Below, one piece after another: positions 45,279-54,364 of a DNA stretch of 64,000 nucleotides. The notes under the pieces were generated by a model that was not told the DNA's origin, made no database searches, and worked only from the letters and a program-made list of their open reading frames with translations. This DNA is from Alphaproteobacteria bacterium. GTDB lineage: Bacteria > Pseudomonadota > Alphaproteobacteria > Caulobacterales > Hyphomonadaceae. The DNA lies in assembly GCA_018830285.1 (NCBI GenBank), contig JAHJSB010000010.1:62001-126000 (forward strand), read 5' to 3'. Positions within the stretch are counted from its first letter, which is position 1. Each line of letters begins with the position of its first letter. The translations under genes and the position numbers were made by a program.

Positions 45279-46657
45279 ATATTCTGGTTGTTGATGACGA
45301 ACCCGATATTCGTGAACTCGTCTCTGGCGTGTTGAGCGACGAGGGCTATTCCGTTCGGACGGCCGACACGGCAGAGCATGCACTTGAAGAAGTGCGCATA
45401 CGGACGCCGCGCCTTGTTGTTCTGGATGTCTGGCTGCAGGGAAGCCAGATGGATGGCCTCTCGCTGCTCAAGTATCTAAAATCGATCGATCCATTCCTTC
45501 CGGTCATTGTGATAAGTGGGCACGGCAACATCGAAACGGCGGTCGCAGCGATCCGGCGCGGCGCCTATGACTTTATCGAAAAGCCGTTCAAAACAGACAG
45601 GCTTCTGCACCTCATTGAGCGGGCAATCGAGTCCGCTGCGTTGAAGTATGAAAACGCAGCTTTGAGAAATCGGGCGGGGGAAGACGAACACTGGATCGGC
45701 AACAGTCAGGCCGCCGCCAACCTGCGGGCATCAATTGACAAGGTTGCTCCCACCAACTCACGCGTCATGATCAATGGACCAGCGGGCGTCGGAAAAGAGC
45801 TCGCAGCCCGGCTCATCCATCGCAATTCGCTTCGCGAGACTGGCCCTTTTGTAGTTGTAAATGCTGCGAGCATTGCCCCCGACCAAATGGAAAGTGCGCT
45901 CTTTGGAGAAGAAGACGAACAAGGCCGAACGGTGCGTGTCGGTTTGTTCGAAAAAGCGCACAATGGGACGCTGCTTCTTGATGAAGTGGCTGACATGCCC
46001 TTGGGCACGCAGAACAAGATTTTACGGGTACTGACGGAACAACGGTTCCAGCGCGTCGGCGGGCGTTCAGATGTCAGCGTGGACGTGCGCGTAATGTCGG
46101 CGACGACCAAGGATCTCCGAATTGAAATTGAGGAAGGAAACTTCCGGGAAGATCTCTTCTATCGGCTGAGTGTTGTTCCGCTCAGGGTTCCCTCACTGGC
46201 GGAGCGCCGTGACGACATCACCGATCTCGTCAGCTATTTCACCGACCGCATTTCGGATTCATCCGGTCTGACGCCGCGCGCGTTTTCTGCTGAAGCGATG
46301 GCAGTGCTGCAATCCATGGATTGGCCGGGCAATATTCGGCAACTTCGGAATGTCGTAGAACGTATTCTCATACTCTCGCCGTCGGATGCCAGCCGGCCCG
46401 TGAGTGTCGACGAATTACCACGCGACACGGCCGCAGGCACCATGCAGAACGCTAAGGGCGGCTCGGCTGAACTTGTCGGGCTTTCCTTGCGTGACGCCCG
46501 GGAACAGTTTGAACGGGAGTATCTCGCACTTCAGATCACCCGTTTTAACGGAAATATTTCCAGAACGGCTGAATTCATTGGAATGGAACGCTCCGCATTG
46601 CACAGAAAATTAAAGGCTTTGGGCGTAGCCTCCGGTCTTTCTCGTCAGGACGTCTAA
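45269..46657 (+). CDS. ntrX: Nitrogen/redox response regulator NtrX, GAFTGA absent
   Basis: Response regulator of 462 residues partnering NtrY. The receiver has VVDDEPDIRE, the aspartate in LVVLDVWLQGSQ and the lysine in DFIEKPFKTD. The AAA+ domain has GPAGVGKELAARLIH, GTLLLDEVADMP and FREDLFYRLSVV; a Fis helix-turn-helix (TAEFIGMERSALHRKLKALG) is at the end. The GAFTGA loop is replaced by EEDEQGRTVRVGLFEKAH, so direct sigma-54 activation is unlikely. The start ATG at 45269 overlaps ntrY. trkA follows 24 bases after its stop. Confidence 0.93.
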   Translation: MALDILVVDDEPDIRELVSGVLSDEGYSVRTADTAEHALEEVRIRTPRLVVLDVWLQGSQMDGLSLLKYLKSIDPFLPVIVISGHGNIETAVAAIRRGAYDFIEKPFKTDRLLHLIERAIESAALKYENAALRNRAGEDEHWIGNSQAAANLRASIDKVAPTNSRVMINGPAGVGKELAARLIHRNSLRETGPFVVVNAASIAPDQMESALFGEEDEQGRTVRVGLFEKAHNGTLLLDEVADMPLGTQNKILRVLTEQRFQRVGGRSDVSVDVRVMSATTKDLRIEIEEGNFREDLFYRLSVVPLRVPSLAERRDDITDLVSYFTDRISDSSGLTPRAFSAEAMAVLQSMDWPGNIRQLRNVVERILILSPSDASRPVSVDELPRDTAAGTMQNAKGGSAELVGLSLRDAREQFEREYLALQITRFNGNISRTAEFIGMERSALHRKLKALGVASGLSRQDV

Positions 46658-46681
46658 ATGACTGTCGAAAGGCAATAAGAG

Positions 46682-48055
46682 ATGCGCGTACTTATTTGCG
46701 GCGCAGGCCGCGTCGGGCATGGGATTGCCAGGCGGTTGGCGCGAGAAAAGCACGATATTACGATCATTGATGAAAACGCAGACCTTGTGGATCAGGTGTC
46801 TACGGATCTCGACGTTCGTGGCGTGACGGGGCATGCCGCACACCCAGACGTGCTCAAGCGATCAGGCGCAGCGGACTGCGAGATGATCATCGCCGTCACG
46901 CATTTCGACGAAATCAATATGGTGATCTGCCAGATTGCCCACACGCTGTTTTCCGTGCCTTACAAGATCGCGCGGGTCCGAGATCAATCGTATATTGATC
47001 CGGCATGGAAGAACATTTTTTCCCGTGAGGGCCTGCCAATCGACATGGTGATCTCGCCCGAGGTTGAAGTGGGCGAGGCCATCCTTCAGCGCTTCCGCAC
47101 GCCCGGAGCCGTGATGAGCGCGACCTTCGGCAAGGGGAAGGTCAAGCTTCTCGGCCTGGAAATTGATGCCAAGAGTCCGCTGCTCGACACGCCTGTCGAC
47201 CAGATTCGGGGCCTGTTCCCAGATCTTTCGGCTCGCATCGTCGGAATTGGCCGGAACGACGTCGTGCGCGCACCGAGGTCAACAGATGTCCTGAAGCCCG
47301 AAGACCGCGCCTACATTGCCGTGCTCGACAGTCACGCGGACCGCCTGACGTCGATATTCAATCGCGACAATGAGCGCCTCGATCACGTGGTCATTGTGGG
47401 CGGCGGAAACGTCGGGCTCTACGTGGCACAGGCGCTCGAGCGCGAGAGCAACATTCGTATCCGTCTCGTGGAATCAAGCTCAAGTCGTGCCGACGCGGCT
47501 GTCGCAGGCCTCAAAAGGACGATCGTCATCCAGGGTGACGGGCTAAGCCCCGAAATACTCGCTGAAGCCGGCGCTCCCAAGGCCGACTTTGTCATTGCGA
47601 TTACCAATGATGATAAGACCAACCTGCTGATCTGCAATCTTGCCAAAAGGGCAGGGGCCAAACGCGCCCTTGCACTGGTGAACGCACCCGAACTGGCCGA
47701 GCTTGCCCGCGACATGCGCGTGGATGCCGTGCTCGATCCGCGGGCCCTCACCGTTTCACAAATCCTGCTGCGTATGCGCAGGGGCCGAATTCTGGGACTT
47801 CAGTCCATCGAGGACGGACTGGCCGAAGTGGCCGAAGGGATCACGCTCGAGTCATCATCGCTCATCGGGAAAACACTTGGCTACGATGATCTCCCTGACG
47901 GTGTAACTGCAGCCGCCGTGATCCGGGACGGAAACGTCATAATTGCCGGGCCTGACGTTACCGTGCAGGCCGAGGACCACCTGATAATCTTCTACGAGGA
48001 AAGCATGGTCCGAAAAGTCGAGAAATACTTCCGGGTCAGTCCGGACTTCTTCTGA
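46682..48055 (+). CDS. trkA: Trk potassium uptake protein TrkA
   Basis: Cytosolic NAD-binding gating subunit of the Trk potassium transporter. The 457-residue protein has two tandem RCK_N/RCK_C units: the first Rossmann motif is MRVLICGAGRVGHGIARRL, the second VVIVGGGNVGLYVAQALE, each followed by a small C-terminal RCK domain. The ntrX-trkA-trkH order is common in this class. Start ATG with AAGAG upstream. Confidence 0.95.
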   Translation: MRVLICGAGRVGHGIARRLAREKHDITIIDENADLVDQVSTDLDVRGVTGHAAHPDVLKRSGAADCEMIIAVTHFDEINMVICQIAHTLFSVPYKIARVRDQSYIDPAWKNIFSREGLPIDMVISPEVEVGEAILQRFRTPGAVMSATFGKGKVKLLGLEIDAKSPLLDTPVDQIRGLFPDLSARIVGIGRNDVVRAPRSTDVLKPEDRAYIAVLDSHADRLTSIFNRDNERLDHVVIVGGGNVGLYVAQALERESNIRIRLVESSSSRADAAVAGLKRTIVIQGDGLSPEILAEAGAPKADFVIAITNDDKTNLLICNLAKRAGAKRALALVNAPELAELARDMRVDAVLDPRALTVSQILLRMRRGRILGLQSIEDGLAEVAEGITLESSSLIGKTLGYDDLPDGVTAAAVIRDGNVIIAGPDVTVQAEDHLIIFYEESMVRKVEKYFRVSPDFF

Positions 48056-48059
48056 CGTC

Positions 48060-49466
48060 ATGAATTATGCGTCCATCGTTCGGGTTCTGGCGTTCATCAT
48101 GCTTATTCTGGCAGGAAGCGCGCTACTGCCGACGCTCGTTGCGGCAATCGCGGGTGAGACAGATCAGGTTGTCGCGTTTCTCGTTATGGCGACAAGCATT
48201 GCCGTCCTGGCCAGCAGCGTGTTGCTCCTAACGCCCAAACCCGCACGAAAAGCGCGACCATCCGATGCCTTGGCGGTAGTGATCATATTGTGGTTTGTTG
48301 CGCCGTGCGCCGCAGCGCTGCCGTTTGTTCTGGGCGTGGCTGACCGTTCAATACTGCATGCAATCCACGAGGCAGCCTCCTGCCTGACGACAACCGGCCA
48401 CACAGTCGTCCTGACGGAAGGAAGGTCGTGGCCCGCCAGCCTTGTTGTCTGGCGCGGCGTGTTGCACATTTTCGGCGGACTTGCGTCGATTACGACTGCA
48501 GCCAGTGTGCTGGCCGCCATCAATCTTGGCGGGCCTGGTATTCACCGGACGGTCTTGTTCACCGTGCCTGAAACCAGCTTTTTTGATGCCGTTCCCCGCG
48601 TCGCGCGCGCGGTATTTGCGATGATGGCCATTTGTATTATCGTTCTGCTGGGACTTCTCATCATGGCGGGCGTCCCATTTCCCAGAGCGCTTGGAGATTC
48701 GGTAAGCGCCATTACGACCGGCTTGGTTGATCCCTATGCATTGGGCCGACACGCACTGCCGCCATTCCCCAATTTGATTCTCGGAGTAGGATTGATCATC
48801 GGAGCTCTCGGTCTAGCCGTTTGGCTGCCCCTGAAAGACAGAAAGCCTCGTGCGGCGTTCATGGACCCCGAAACACTTATGTTTTTGTTCCTTGTCGCCG
48901 TCTTCGCCGCCTTGGTGATTCCCCTCGGGATATCGCTCGGAGACGGCGTTGCGTGGGCTTTGTCCGACCTGTCCACCTCGGGTCTGACATTCACCAATTC
49001 GCCGGTCCGGGACGCGATACCGCTTCCCATCCTTGTGCTTCCGTCCCTTATCGGTGGATCGGCTCTGTCGGCAGCGGGCGGCGTCAAAATCACGAGGCTG
49101 ATCGTGCTGGGGCGTCGCGCAGGTCAGGAATTCCGTCAGCTTGGCTACAGGCGATCGGTGCTGGGATTCCGTTTCAGGGACCGGGATCTCGACGAGCGAA
49201 GCGTTATCGGTGTGTGGGTGTATCTGATTGCCTACATCGTTGCTGTTTTCGTTATAATGATCGGTTTTAGCTTCCTGAACCTGCCTTTCGAAGACACGAT
49301 CCGCCTCGCGATCGGTGGCCTCACCAATTCCGGGGCGCTCCTGCTGGGCCATACGGATCAGTTGGACGGGGGCGCGACGAGTCTGCTTATTCTGTCGATG
49401 TTGCTCGGCAGATTGGAGATTTTGGCAGTAATTCCGGCCCTTTCTCCGAGTTTTTGGCGCGGATAA
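48060..49466 (+). CDS. trkH: Trk/Ktr potassium channel subunit TrkH
   Basis: Integral membrane pore protein of the potassium uptake system, 468 residues, with about ten membrane helices. Selectivity-filter loops are visible: ASCLTTTGHTV, AITTGLVDPY, DLSTSGLTF and LTNSGALLLG; the last family loop is LSMLLGRLEILAVIPALSP with a conserved GRLE. It starts five bases after trkA. Confidence 0.93.
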   Translation: MNYASIVRVLAFIMLILAGSALLPTLVAAIAGETDQVVAFLVMATSIAVLASSVLLLTPKPARKARPSDALAVVIILWFVAPCAAALPFVLGVADRSILHAIHEAASCLTTTGHTVVLTEGRSWPASLVVWRGVLHIFGGLASITTAASVLAAINLGGPGIHRTVLFTVPETSFFDAVPRVARAVFAMMAICIIVLLGLLIMAGVPFPRALGDSVSAITTGLVDPYALGRHALPPFPNLILGVGLIIGALGLAVWLPLKDRKPRAAFMDPETLMFLFLVAVFAALVIPLGISLGDGVAWALSDLSTSGLTFTNSPVRDAIPLPILVLPSLIGGSALSAAGGVKITRLIVLGRRAGQEFRQLGYRRSVLGFRFRDRDLDERSVIGVWVYLIAYIVAVFVIMIGFSFLNLPFEDTIRLAIGGLTNSGALLLGHTDQLDGGATSLLILSMLLGRLEILAVIPALSPSFWRG

Positions 49467-49549
49467 GCAGTGTTCGCACTTGCACAATTGCGCCAATCCA
49501 TTTAGTTCGCGACACATAACAAGAACAATAGCAGGAATGGCCATCTCCC

Positions 49550-49798
49550 ATGTCTTCCGAGAAAAAACAAAACTTGCAGGATACGTTCCTGAATGCTGTC
49601 AGAAAATCACGAACGCCGCTGACGGTGTTTTTGGTGAATGGTGTAAAGCTGCAAGGCGTGGTTACTTGGTTTGACAACTTCTGTGTCCTGCTCCGCGGTG
49701 ACGGTCGTCCACCCCAGCTTGTTTACAAGCACGCAATTTCAACGATTGCTCCAAGCGCCCCTGTCCAATTGTTCGATGAAGAGTTGGAGGGGCAATAG
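49550..49798 (+). CDS. hfq: RNA chaperone Hfq
   Basis: Hexameric Sm-like protein that pairs small RNAs with mRNAs. The 82-residue product has the nearly invariant [20 protein letters not shown] (Sm1) and [10 protein letters not shown] (Sm2) motifs, with [19 protein letters not shown] between them. It has a short acidic tail, as in other Alphaproteobacteria. hflX starts seven bases after its stop, the usual hfq-hflX order. Confidence 0.98.
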   Translation: MSSEKKQNLQDTFLNAVRKSRTPLTVFLVNGVKLQGVVTWFDNFCVLLRGDGRPPQLVYKHAISTIAPSAPVQLFDEELEGQ

Positions 49799-49804
49799 GT
49801 CCCC

Positions 49805-51124
49805 TTGAACGACAAGCTCATTGATCGTTTGCCAGAGCCGGAGATTGCCGGCGCGGTCATTCCTTGGTTTTCACCTGTAAATCGTCCGACTGAAGAGCGG
49901 ATGCAAGAAACGGCTGGCTTGGTTGAAGCACTGGGCTGCGAACTTGCATTTGTTCACGCAGACCACGTCCGAAAAGTGAATTCGTCTGTGCTCTTCTCCG
50001 GCGGTTTGCTGGATCGATTTGCCGACGACCTTGAAGAACACAATTGCACAATTGCGGTCGTGGATGGTGCGCTCACGCCGGTTCAGCAGAGAAACCTGGA
50101 AACGCGTCTGGGTGTCAAAGTCATCGACCGGACCGGCTTGATTCTGGAGATTTTCGGGCTGCGAGCCCGCACAAAGGAAGGCAGGCTGCAGGTAGAGCTT
50201 GCGCGACTTTTGTATGAGCGCTCCAGACTGGTCCGCACATGGACGCACCTCGAACGACAACGGGGAGGCGGCGGATTCCTGTCCGGTCCGGGTGAAAGCC
50301 AACTCGAATCCGACCGCCGGATGTTGGATGACAAGATCGTTCGGTTGCGTCGTGACCTCGAAGATGTTCGCCGCACGCGAGCGGTCCAGCGTGCCGGAAG
50401 GAAGCGGGGCGGTAAGCCTGTAATCGCGCTCGTCGGCTATACGAACTCAGGCAAATCGACTCTGTTCAACCGGCTCTCGGGCGCCAAGGTCTTCGCCAAG
50501 GACATGCCGTTCGCAACGCTTGACCCAACGATCCGCCGCATCGACCTACCCACGCTCGGGGAGGCGGCGCTCATCGACACTGTCGGATTTATCACGGACT
50601 TGCCAACCCATCTTATCGACAGCTTCAAGGCGACTCTCGAAGAAGCGATGCAGGCCGACCTGCTGGTTCATGTCAGGGATCGGTCCAGCGCCGCCGACGT
50701 GGAACAGGCAAAGGACGTCGACATCGTGCTTGCGCGACTGGAGAAAGAGACAGGACTCCCGCTCCCGCCCATGATCGAAGCATGGAACAAGTCTGATATC
50801 CTGCCGCCCCAGCGTTTCGAGGCACTAGAGATAGCGGCAAAGGGCAACACCGAAACGCCCGCAGTGCTGGTTTCTGCTCTGCAGGGGAGGGGAATGGACG
50901 CCCTGCTTCATCAGATTGAACGTGCCCTGCTTCGTGGGGCACGAGACGTGGCTGTGACCCTGAGCCCTCAGGATGGACGTGCTCGCGCATGGCTTCACAG
51001 TCATGGAGACGTCAACGCGGAAACCAACCTTAGCGATGGACGTGTCGCGCTTAGCGTTCGCCTTCCGATCGATCGTGTCGGCCAGTTCCAGGCTGAGTTC
51101 CCGAATATCGGGATTGATGACTAG
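49805..51124 (+). CDS. hflX: GTPase HflX
   Basis: Ribosome-splitting GTPase. The 439-residue protein has an N-terminal domain including RLQVELARLLYERSRL and GGGGFLSGPGESQLE, then the G-domain: G1 GYTNSGKSTLFN, G3 IDTVGFITDLP and G4 WNKSDIL. A TTG at 49805 just after the hfq stop is the start; the next ATG is at residue 33. Its TAG shares CTAG (51121-51124) with the stop of convergent mazG. Confidence 0.95.
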   Translation: MNDKLIDRLPEPEIAGAVIPWFSPVNRPTEERMQETAGLVEALGCELAFVHADHVRKVNSSVLFSGGLLDRFADDLEEHNCTIAVVDGALTPVQQRNLETRLGVKVIDRTGLILEIFGLRARTKEGRLQVELARLLYERSRLVRTWTHLERQRGGGGFLSGPGESQLESDRRMLDDKIVRLRRDLEDVRRTRAVQRAGRKRGGKPVIALVGYTNSGKSTLFNRLSGAKVFAKDMPFATLDPTIRRIDLPTLGEAALIDTVGFITDLPTHLIDSFKATLEEAMQADLLVHVRDRSSAADVEQAKDVDIVLARLEKETGLPLPPMIEAWNKSDILPPQRFEALEIAAKGNTETPAVLVSALQGRGMDALLHQIERALLRGARDVAVTLSPQDGRARAWLHSHGDVNAETNLSDGRVALSVRLPIDRVGQFQAEFPNIGIDD

Positions 51125-51948
51125 TCTGTGGCCTTCTCGGCGCGTTTGACGCGCTGCCAGTAAGCCTCCTGTTCGTCCAATCCCAAATCGGCAAACCTCA
51201 CGCCGTCTGCCGTGGCTTCTGCTTCCATGGCCCGGAATCTCCGTTCGAACTTCGCGTTGGCCCGGCGTAACGCCTTCTCAGGATCGACATCAAGACGACG
51301 ACTCAGATTGGCCGCGACAAACAGAAGGTCGCCAAGTTCATCTTCGATGTCGTCCCTGATGCCCGATTGGATGGCATCGCGGACTTCCTGGGTTTCTTCG
51401 GTCAGCTTGTCGAAAATTGGCTCTGCCTCTGTCCAGTCAAACCCAACGCGCGCCGCACGGTTCTGCAGTTTCTCCGCCCGCAGCAATGCTGGAAGCGATA
51501 TGGCAACGCCATCAAGTGCACTGGGGCTCACATGGCTTGCCTTGTTCGCGCGCTCGTCTGCCTTGATGCGCTCCCAGGCACGCGTTTGTTCAGCGGCTGA
51601 ACGATTGTCCGGAGACTCAAATACATGCGGGTGTCGTCGCACCATTTTATCTGCGATCCCGTTCGTGACATCGACGATGTCGAAAACGCCGTCTTCGGCA
51701 GCCATCTGGCTATGGAAAACGACCTGGAAAAGCAGGTCTCCAAGCTCCTCCTTGAGATCAGCCATGTCGCCACGCTCAATCGCATCAGCCACTTCATAGG
51801 CTTCTTCGATCGTGTAGGGGGCTATCGTCGCAAAAGTCTGTTCAATATCCCATGGGCACCCCGACACGGGGGTGCGCAGCTTGGACATTACGTCGATCAG
51901 TTTGAGAAAAGCGTGGGCAGAGGAGGGCATATCGAGTGAGGCTGTCAT
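51121..51948 (-). CDS. mazG: Nucleoside triphosphate pyrophosphohydrolase MazG
   Basis: Hydrolyses (d)NTPs to monophosphates, house-cleaning of the nucleotide pool. The 275-residue protein has the classical RTPVSGCPWDIEQT and TIEEAYEVADAIE with the metal-binding EExx motif and a second MazG half with TEETQEVRDAIQSG and DEELGDLLF-like EDELGDLLFVAANL. AGGAG lies six bases before the ATG at 51948; an ATG at 51954 is too close to it. Convergent with hflX on CTAG. Confidence 0.94.
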   Translation of the reverse strand: MTASLDMPSSAHAFLKLIDVMSKLRTPVSGCPWDIEQTFATIAPYTIEEAYEVADAIERGDMADLKEELGDLLFQVVFHSQMAAEDGVFDIVDVTNGIADKMVRRHPHVFESPDNRSAAEQTRAWERIKADERANKASHVSPSALDGVAISLPALLRAEKLQNRAARVGFDWTEAEPIFDKLTEETQEVRDAIQSGIRDDIEDELGDLLFVAANLSRRLDVDPEKALRRANAKFERRFRAMEAEATADGVRFADLGLDEQEAYWQRVKRAEKATD

Positions 51949-51954
51949 TGTCAT

Positions 51955-52228
51955 CTCCTAGCGCAGGTGCTCGATGCCGAAAAGACGCGAGCGAACCGGC
52001 CTTGATAAACGTCGATACAATTGAGGTTTGGGGCACCACGACATCACGTCATGTCTTACAGGTTCGTTCCCGCGCAACGTATGGCCCTTGATGCATTTGC
52101 CGTCAGCGTGGAAGAGTGTGTTGTGGACCAAGCGATTCCGGGCGGATTGTCTGCATTCGCGAACCAAGTAGGATTTCTTAGCTGATGCCTTACCCCATAC
52201 GTCTGAATGAGCATCGGCAGGTGGCAGC
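51955..52228. other. 274-base intergenic stretch without a recognisable gene
   Basis: Between mazG and the SMP-30 gene. The minus strand keeps a frame open across it (to about 52338), but the translation matches nothing I know, is rich in Arg/His/Cys and runs into the SMP-30 gene. Base composition is slightly less GC-rich than the neighbours. It should hold the promoters for both divergent genes; I see no clear hairpin or operator. Confidence 0.4.
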
Positions 52229-53110
52229 ATGTTGATGACACCTGAATGCGTGGCGCCGACCGGATGCGCTTTGGGGGAGGGACCAGTTTGGAGTCCCTCC
52301 GAGGGCTTCCTCTGGTGGGTCGATATCAAGCGGGCCAAGCTGCACCGCTATAATCCAAAGACGGGAAATACAAGGCGCTATGACTTGCCGATCCGCGCCA
52401 GTGCTATCGCGATGCACGACGGCTGTCTTTTGATGGCAGGTGATCAGGAAATCGGCCTCTATGATCCCGCCACCGAAGCCTACGAACGCTGGTGCAAGCT
52501 CGACGCGGAACCAGAAACGAATCGAACGAATGATGGCGGCGTGGCGCCGGACGGCTCGTTTTGGTTCGGCACGATGGATGACCGGGAAAAAGACGCACAA
52601 GGCGGCTATTTCCGTTTATCAGGAGATCGCCAGATCAGCCAGTTGCGGCTTCCTTCCGTCATGATCACCAACACGATGCAATTCTCACCGGATGGTCGGA
52701 CATTCTACACATGCGACAGCGCAGAACAGGAAATTCTGGCCTTTGACTATGACGCCGATACGGGGGGGCTGACGGGCCGCCGCGTGTTTGCGTCGACATA
52801 TGAGTTCGGTGGCTACCCGGATGGCTCAACCATCGATTCCGAAGGCTGTCTCTGGACCTGCCTTTGGGATGCCTCTCGGGTCGTAAGGTACCGGCCTGAT
52901 GGCAGCGTCGACCAGGTCATCACGCTAGCTGCACCACGACCGACTTCCTGTACCTTCGGTGGAGATGACCTGAAAACCCTGTTCATTACGACTGCGCGTG
53001 TGGGCATGAGTTTCCCGGCGCTCGATTCGCGCCCTCTCTCAGGCAGCCTGTTCGCGATTTCCGTTGACGTTCCCGGTTTGCCAGCCCGGCAGTTTGGCGT
53101 GGCCAGCTAG
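52229..53110 (+). CDS. SMP-30/gluconolactonase family protein
   Basis: Six-bladed beta-propeller lactonase, expected to open a sugar lactone using a divalent metal. The 293-residue protein has the metal-ligand glutamate in ALGEGPVWSPSEGFLWWVD, NDGGVAPDGSFWFGTMDD and ITNTMQFSPDGRTFYTCDS (ligand Asn and Asp), and GYPDGSTIDSEGCLW. AGGTGGCAGC precedes the start; ATG at 52229 or 52235. No sugar dehydrogenase or transporter is next to it. Confidence 0.88.
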   Translation: MLMTPECVAPTGCALGEGPVWSPSEGFLWWVDIKRAKLHRYNPKTGNTRRYDLPIRASAIAMHDGCLLMAGDQEIGLYDPATEAYERWCKLDAEPETNRTNDGGVAPDGSFWFGTMDDREKDAQGGYFRLSGDRQISQLRLPSVMITNTMQFSPDGRTFYTCDSAEQEILAFDYDADTGGLTGRRVFASTYEFGGYPDGSTIDSEGCLWTCLWDASRVVRYRPDGSVDQVITLAAPRPTSCTFGGDDLKTLFITTARVGMSFPALDSRPLSGSLFAISVDVPGLPARQFGVAS

Positions 53111-53276
53111 GTGGCGCGCATTGAGGGGATGGGGTGAAGTATCTGCTCGTGGTGGAATCACCCTTGCACACGCCGCTTTTCAGCCTCACATGCCTTCACA
53201 AATGAGCGTATGCACTTTAACCGTGGACGAGGCGGATCAAAACCGCTAACCCCCCGCCTTTCAAGAAAGTGTCGAA

Positions 53277-53486
53277 ATGGCCGACAAGGACAAGAAAAAA
53301 CGCGTAGGACCCGTGACCTTCGTGCGCCAGGTGCGCGCAGAGGGAAACAAGGTGACATGGACGACTCGCCCTGAAACTATTCAGGCGTCGATATTCGTGG
53401 TCATCATGTCGGTTCTCATCGCCTTGTTTCTCTTTGCCGCTGATTCGGTCATCAGCATGGCTGTCAAAGCAATTACCGGCCTGTAG
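53277..53486 (+). CDS. secE: Preprotein translocase subunit SecE
   Basis: Essential small subunit of the SecYEG channel. The 69-residue protein has the amphipathic VTFVRQVRAEGNKVTWTTRP segment and one membrane helix at about residues 38-60 (SIFVVIMSVLIALFLFA), the normal short form. It is followed by nusG with 42 bases between. No tRNA-Trp gene precedes it. Confidence 0.95.
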   Translation: MADKDKKKRVGPVTFVRQVRAEGNKVTWTTRPETIQASIFVVIMSVLIALFLFAADSVISMAVKAITGL

Positions 53487-53528
53487 ATGCAGGCCGAACA
53501 ACACGTATTCAAGGAGCGCGCAGGCCCT

Positions 53529-54071
53529 ATGGCTGAAGCCAAATGGTATATCGTCCACGCTTATTCGAACTTCGAAAAGAAGGTCGCCGCCTCGATTCTC
53601 GAGCAGGCGGAGCGTAAGGGACTGTCCGACCTCATCGAGGACATTCAGGTTCCGACTGAGGAAGTCGTCGAGGTCGCACGCGGCAAGAAAAAGACCGTCG
53701 AGCGCCGCTTTTTTCCCGGCTACGTGCTTATGAAAGCGCAAATGAGCGACGACGTGTACCACTTGGTCAAGGACACGCCGAAAGTGTCCGGCTTTCTTGG
53801 TTCGGACGGCGGCAAAAAGCCTCTCCCGGTTCGCCAGCGCGAAGTCGACCGTATCCTCGGCTCGTCTACTGACTCGGCAGAAGAACGTCCGCGGCCCAAG
53901 ATATCGTTCGAAATTGGTGAGCAGGTTCAGGTCAATGACGGTCCGTTCCAGGGGTTCGAGGGCGCTGTCGAGGAAATCGACGAAGCCAACGGGCGTCTGA
54001 AGGTCACCGTATCAATATTCGGGCGCGGAACGCCGGTTGATCTGGAGTTCGACCAGGTTGCGAAGATCTGA
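53529..54071 (+). CDS. nusG: Transcription termination/antitermination protein NusG
   Basis: Binds RNA polymerase and links it to Rho and the ribosome. The 180-residue product has the NGN domain (KWYIVHAYSNFEKKVAASI, RRFFPGYVLMKAQM) and a KOW domain near the C-terminus (VQVNDGPFQGFEGAVEEID). The start is set at the ATG at 53529, with AAGGAG upstream; an in-frame ATG at 53487 right after secE is less likely. The ribosomal genes rplK-rplA that usually follow are missing here. Confidence 0.95.
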   Translation: MAEAKWYIVHAYSNFEKKVAASILEQAERKGLSDLIEDIQVPTEEVVEVARGKKKTVERRFFPGYVLMKAQMSDDVYHLVKDTPKVSGFLGSDGGKKPLPVRQREVDRILGSSTDSAEERPRPKISFEIGEQVQVNDGPFQGFEGAVEEIDEANGRLKVTVSIFGRGTPVDLEFDQVAKI

Positions 54072-54096
54072 TTCGCGAGGATAGCAGTTTCCGGCG

Positions 54097-54119
54097 TCCT
54101 GACGCTTGAATCGTCAGGA
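54097..54119. repeat. Perfect 8-bp inverted repeat between nusG and tRNA-His
   Basis: TCCTGACG (54097-54104) and CGTCAGGA (54112-54119) form a perfect stem with a seven-base loop, 26 bases after the nusG stop. There is no T-run on either strand, so it is not a standard intrinsic terminator; it might be a processing or Rho-related structure. Confidence 0.5.
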
Positions 54120-54144
54120 ATTGGGCTGTATCTCCCAGCAGTAG

Positions 54145-54221
54145 GCCGCCTTAGCTCAGTTGGTTAGAGCGCTGGTTTGTGGAACCAGAGGTCCTCCGTT
54201 CAAACCGGAGAGGCGGTACCA
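54145..54221 (+). tRNA. tRNA-His (anticodon GTG)
   Basis: Clover-leaf with acceptor GCCGCCT/AGGCGGT, D-stem GCTC/GAGC, anticodon stem CTGGT/ACCAG with loop TTGTGGA (anticodon GTG) and T-arm CTCCG/CGGAG with loop TTCAAAC; CCA is encoded. The first pair is G1-T72 and the discriminator is A73, not the G-1:C73 pair seen in most bacteria. This is the known alphaproteobacterial form of tRNA-His. Confidence 0.97.
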
Positions 54222-54323
54222 TTCTCTGCTATCTATCAGGTAGATATGATATTGCTGGCAGGATTTGACGAACATGTCACAATCTGTTGCAATTGGGTCG
54301 CGCTGGTCGAAAAATACCGCGCG

Positions 54324-54364
54324 ATTTGGTGTTTGAGTGTGTGAAACCACTCGCAGCGCCAAAT
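54324..54364 (+). other. Stem-loop in the leader of the ompA-like gene
   Basis: ATTTGGTG (54324-54331) pairs with CGCCAAAT (54357-54364), enclosing a second stem GAGTG/CACTC. It is followed by AAAAAA and lies about 90 bases before the ATG at 54457. It may be a 5'-leader structure; no T-run follows, so termination is unlikely. Confidence 0.4.

Noticed and set aside
51958-52338. A 126-codon minus-strand frame between mazG and SMP-30
   Set aside because: It runs antisense into the SMP-30 gene, has no ribosome site and no recognisable domain; kept only as an open question.
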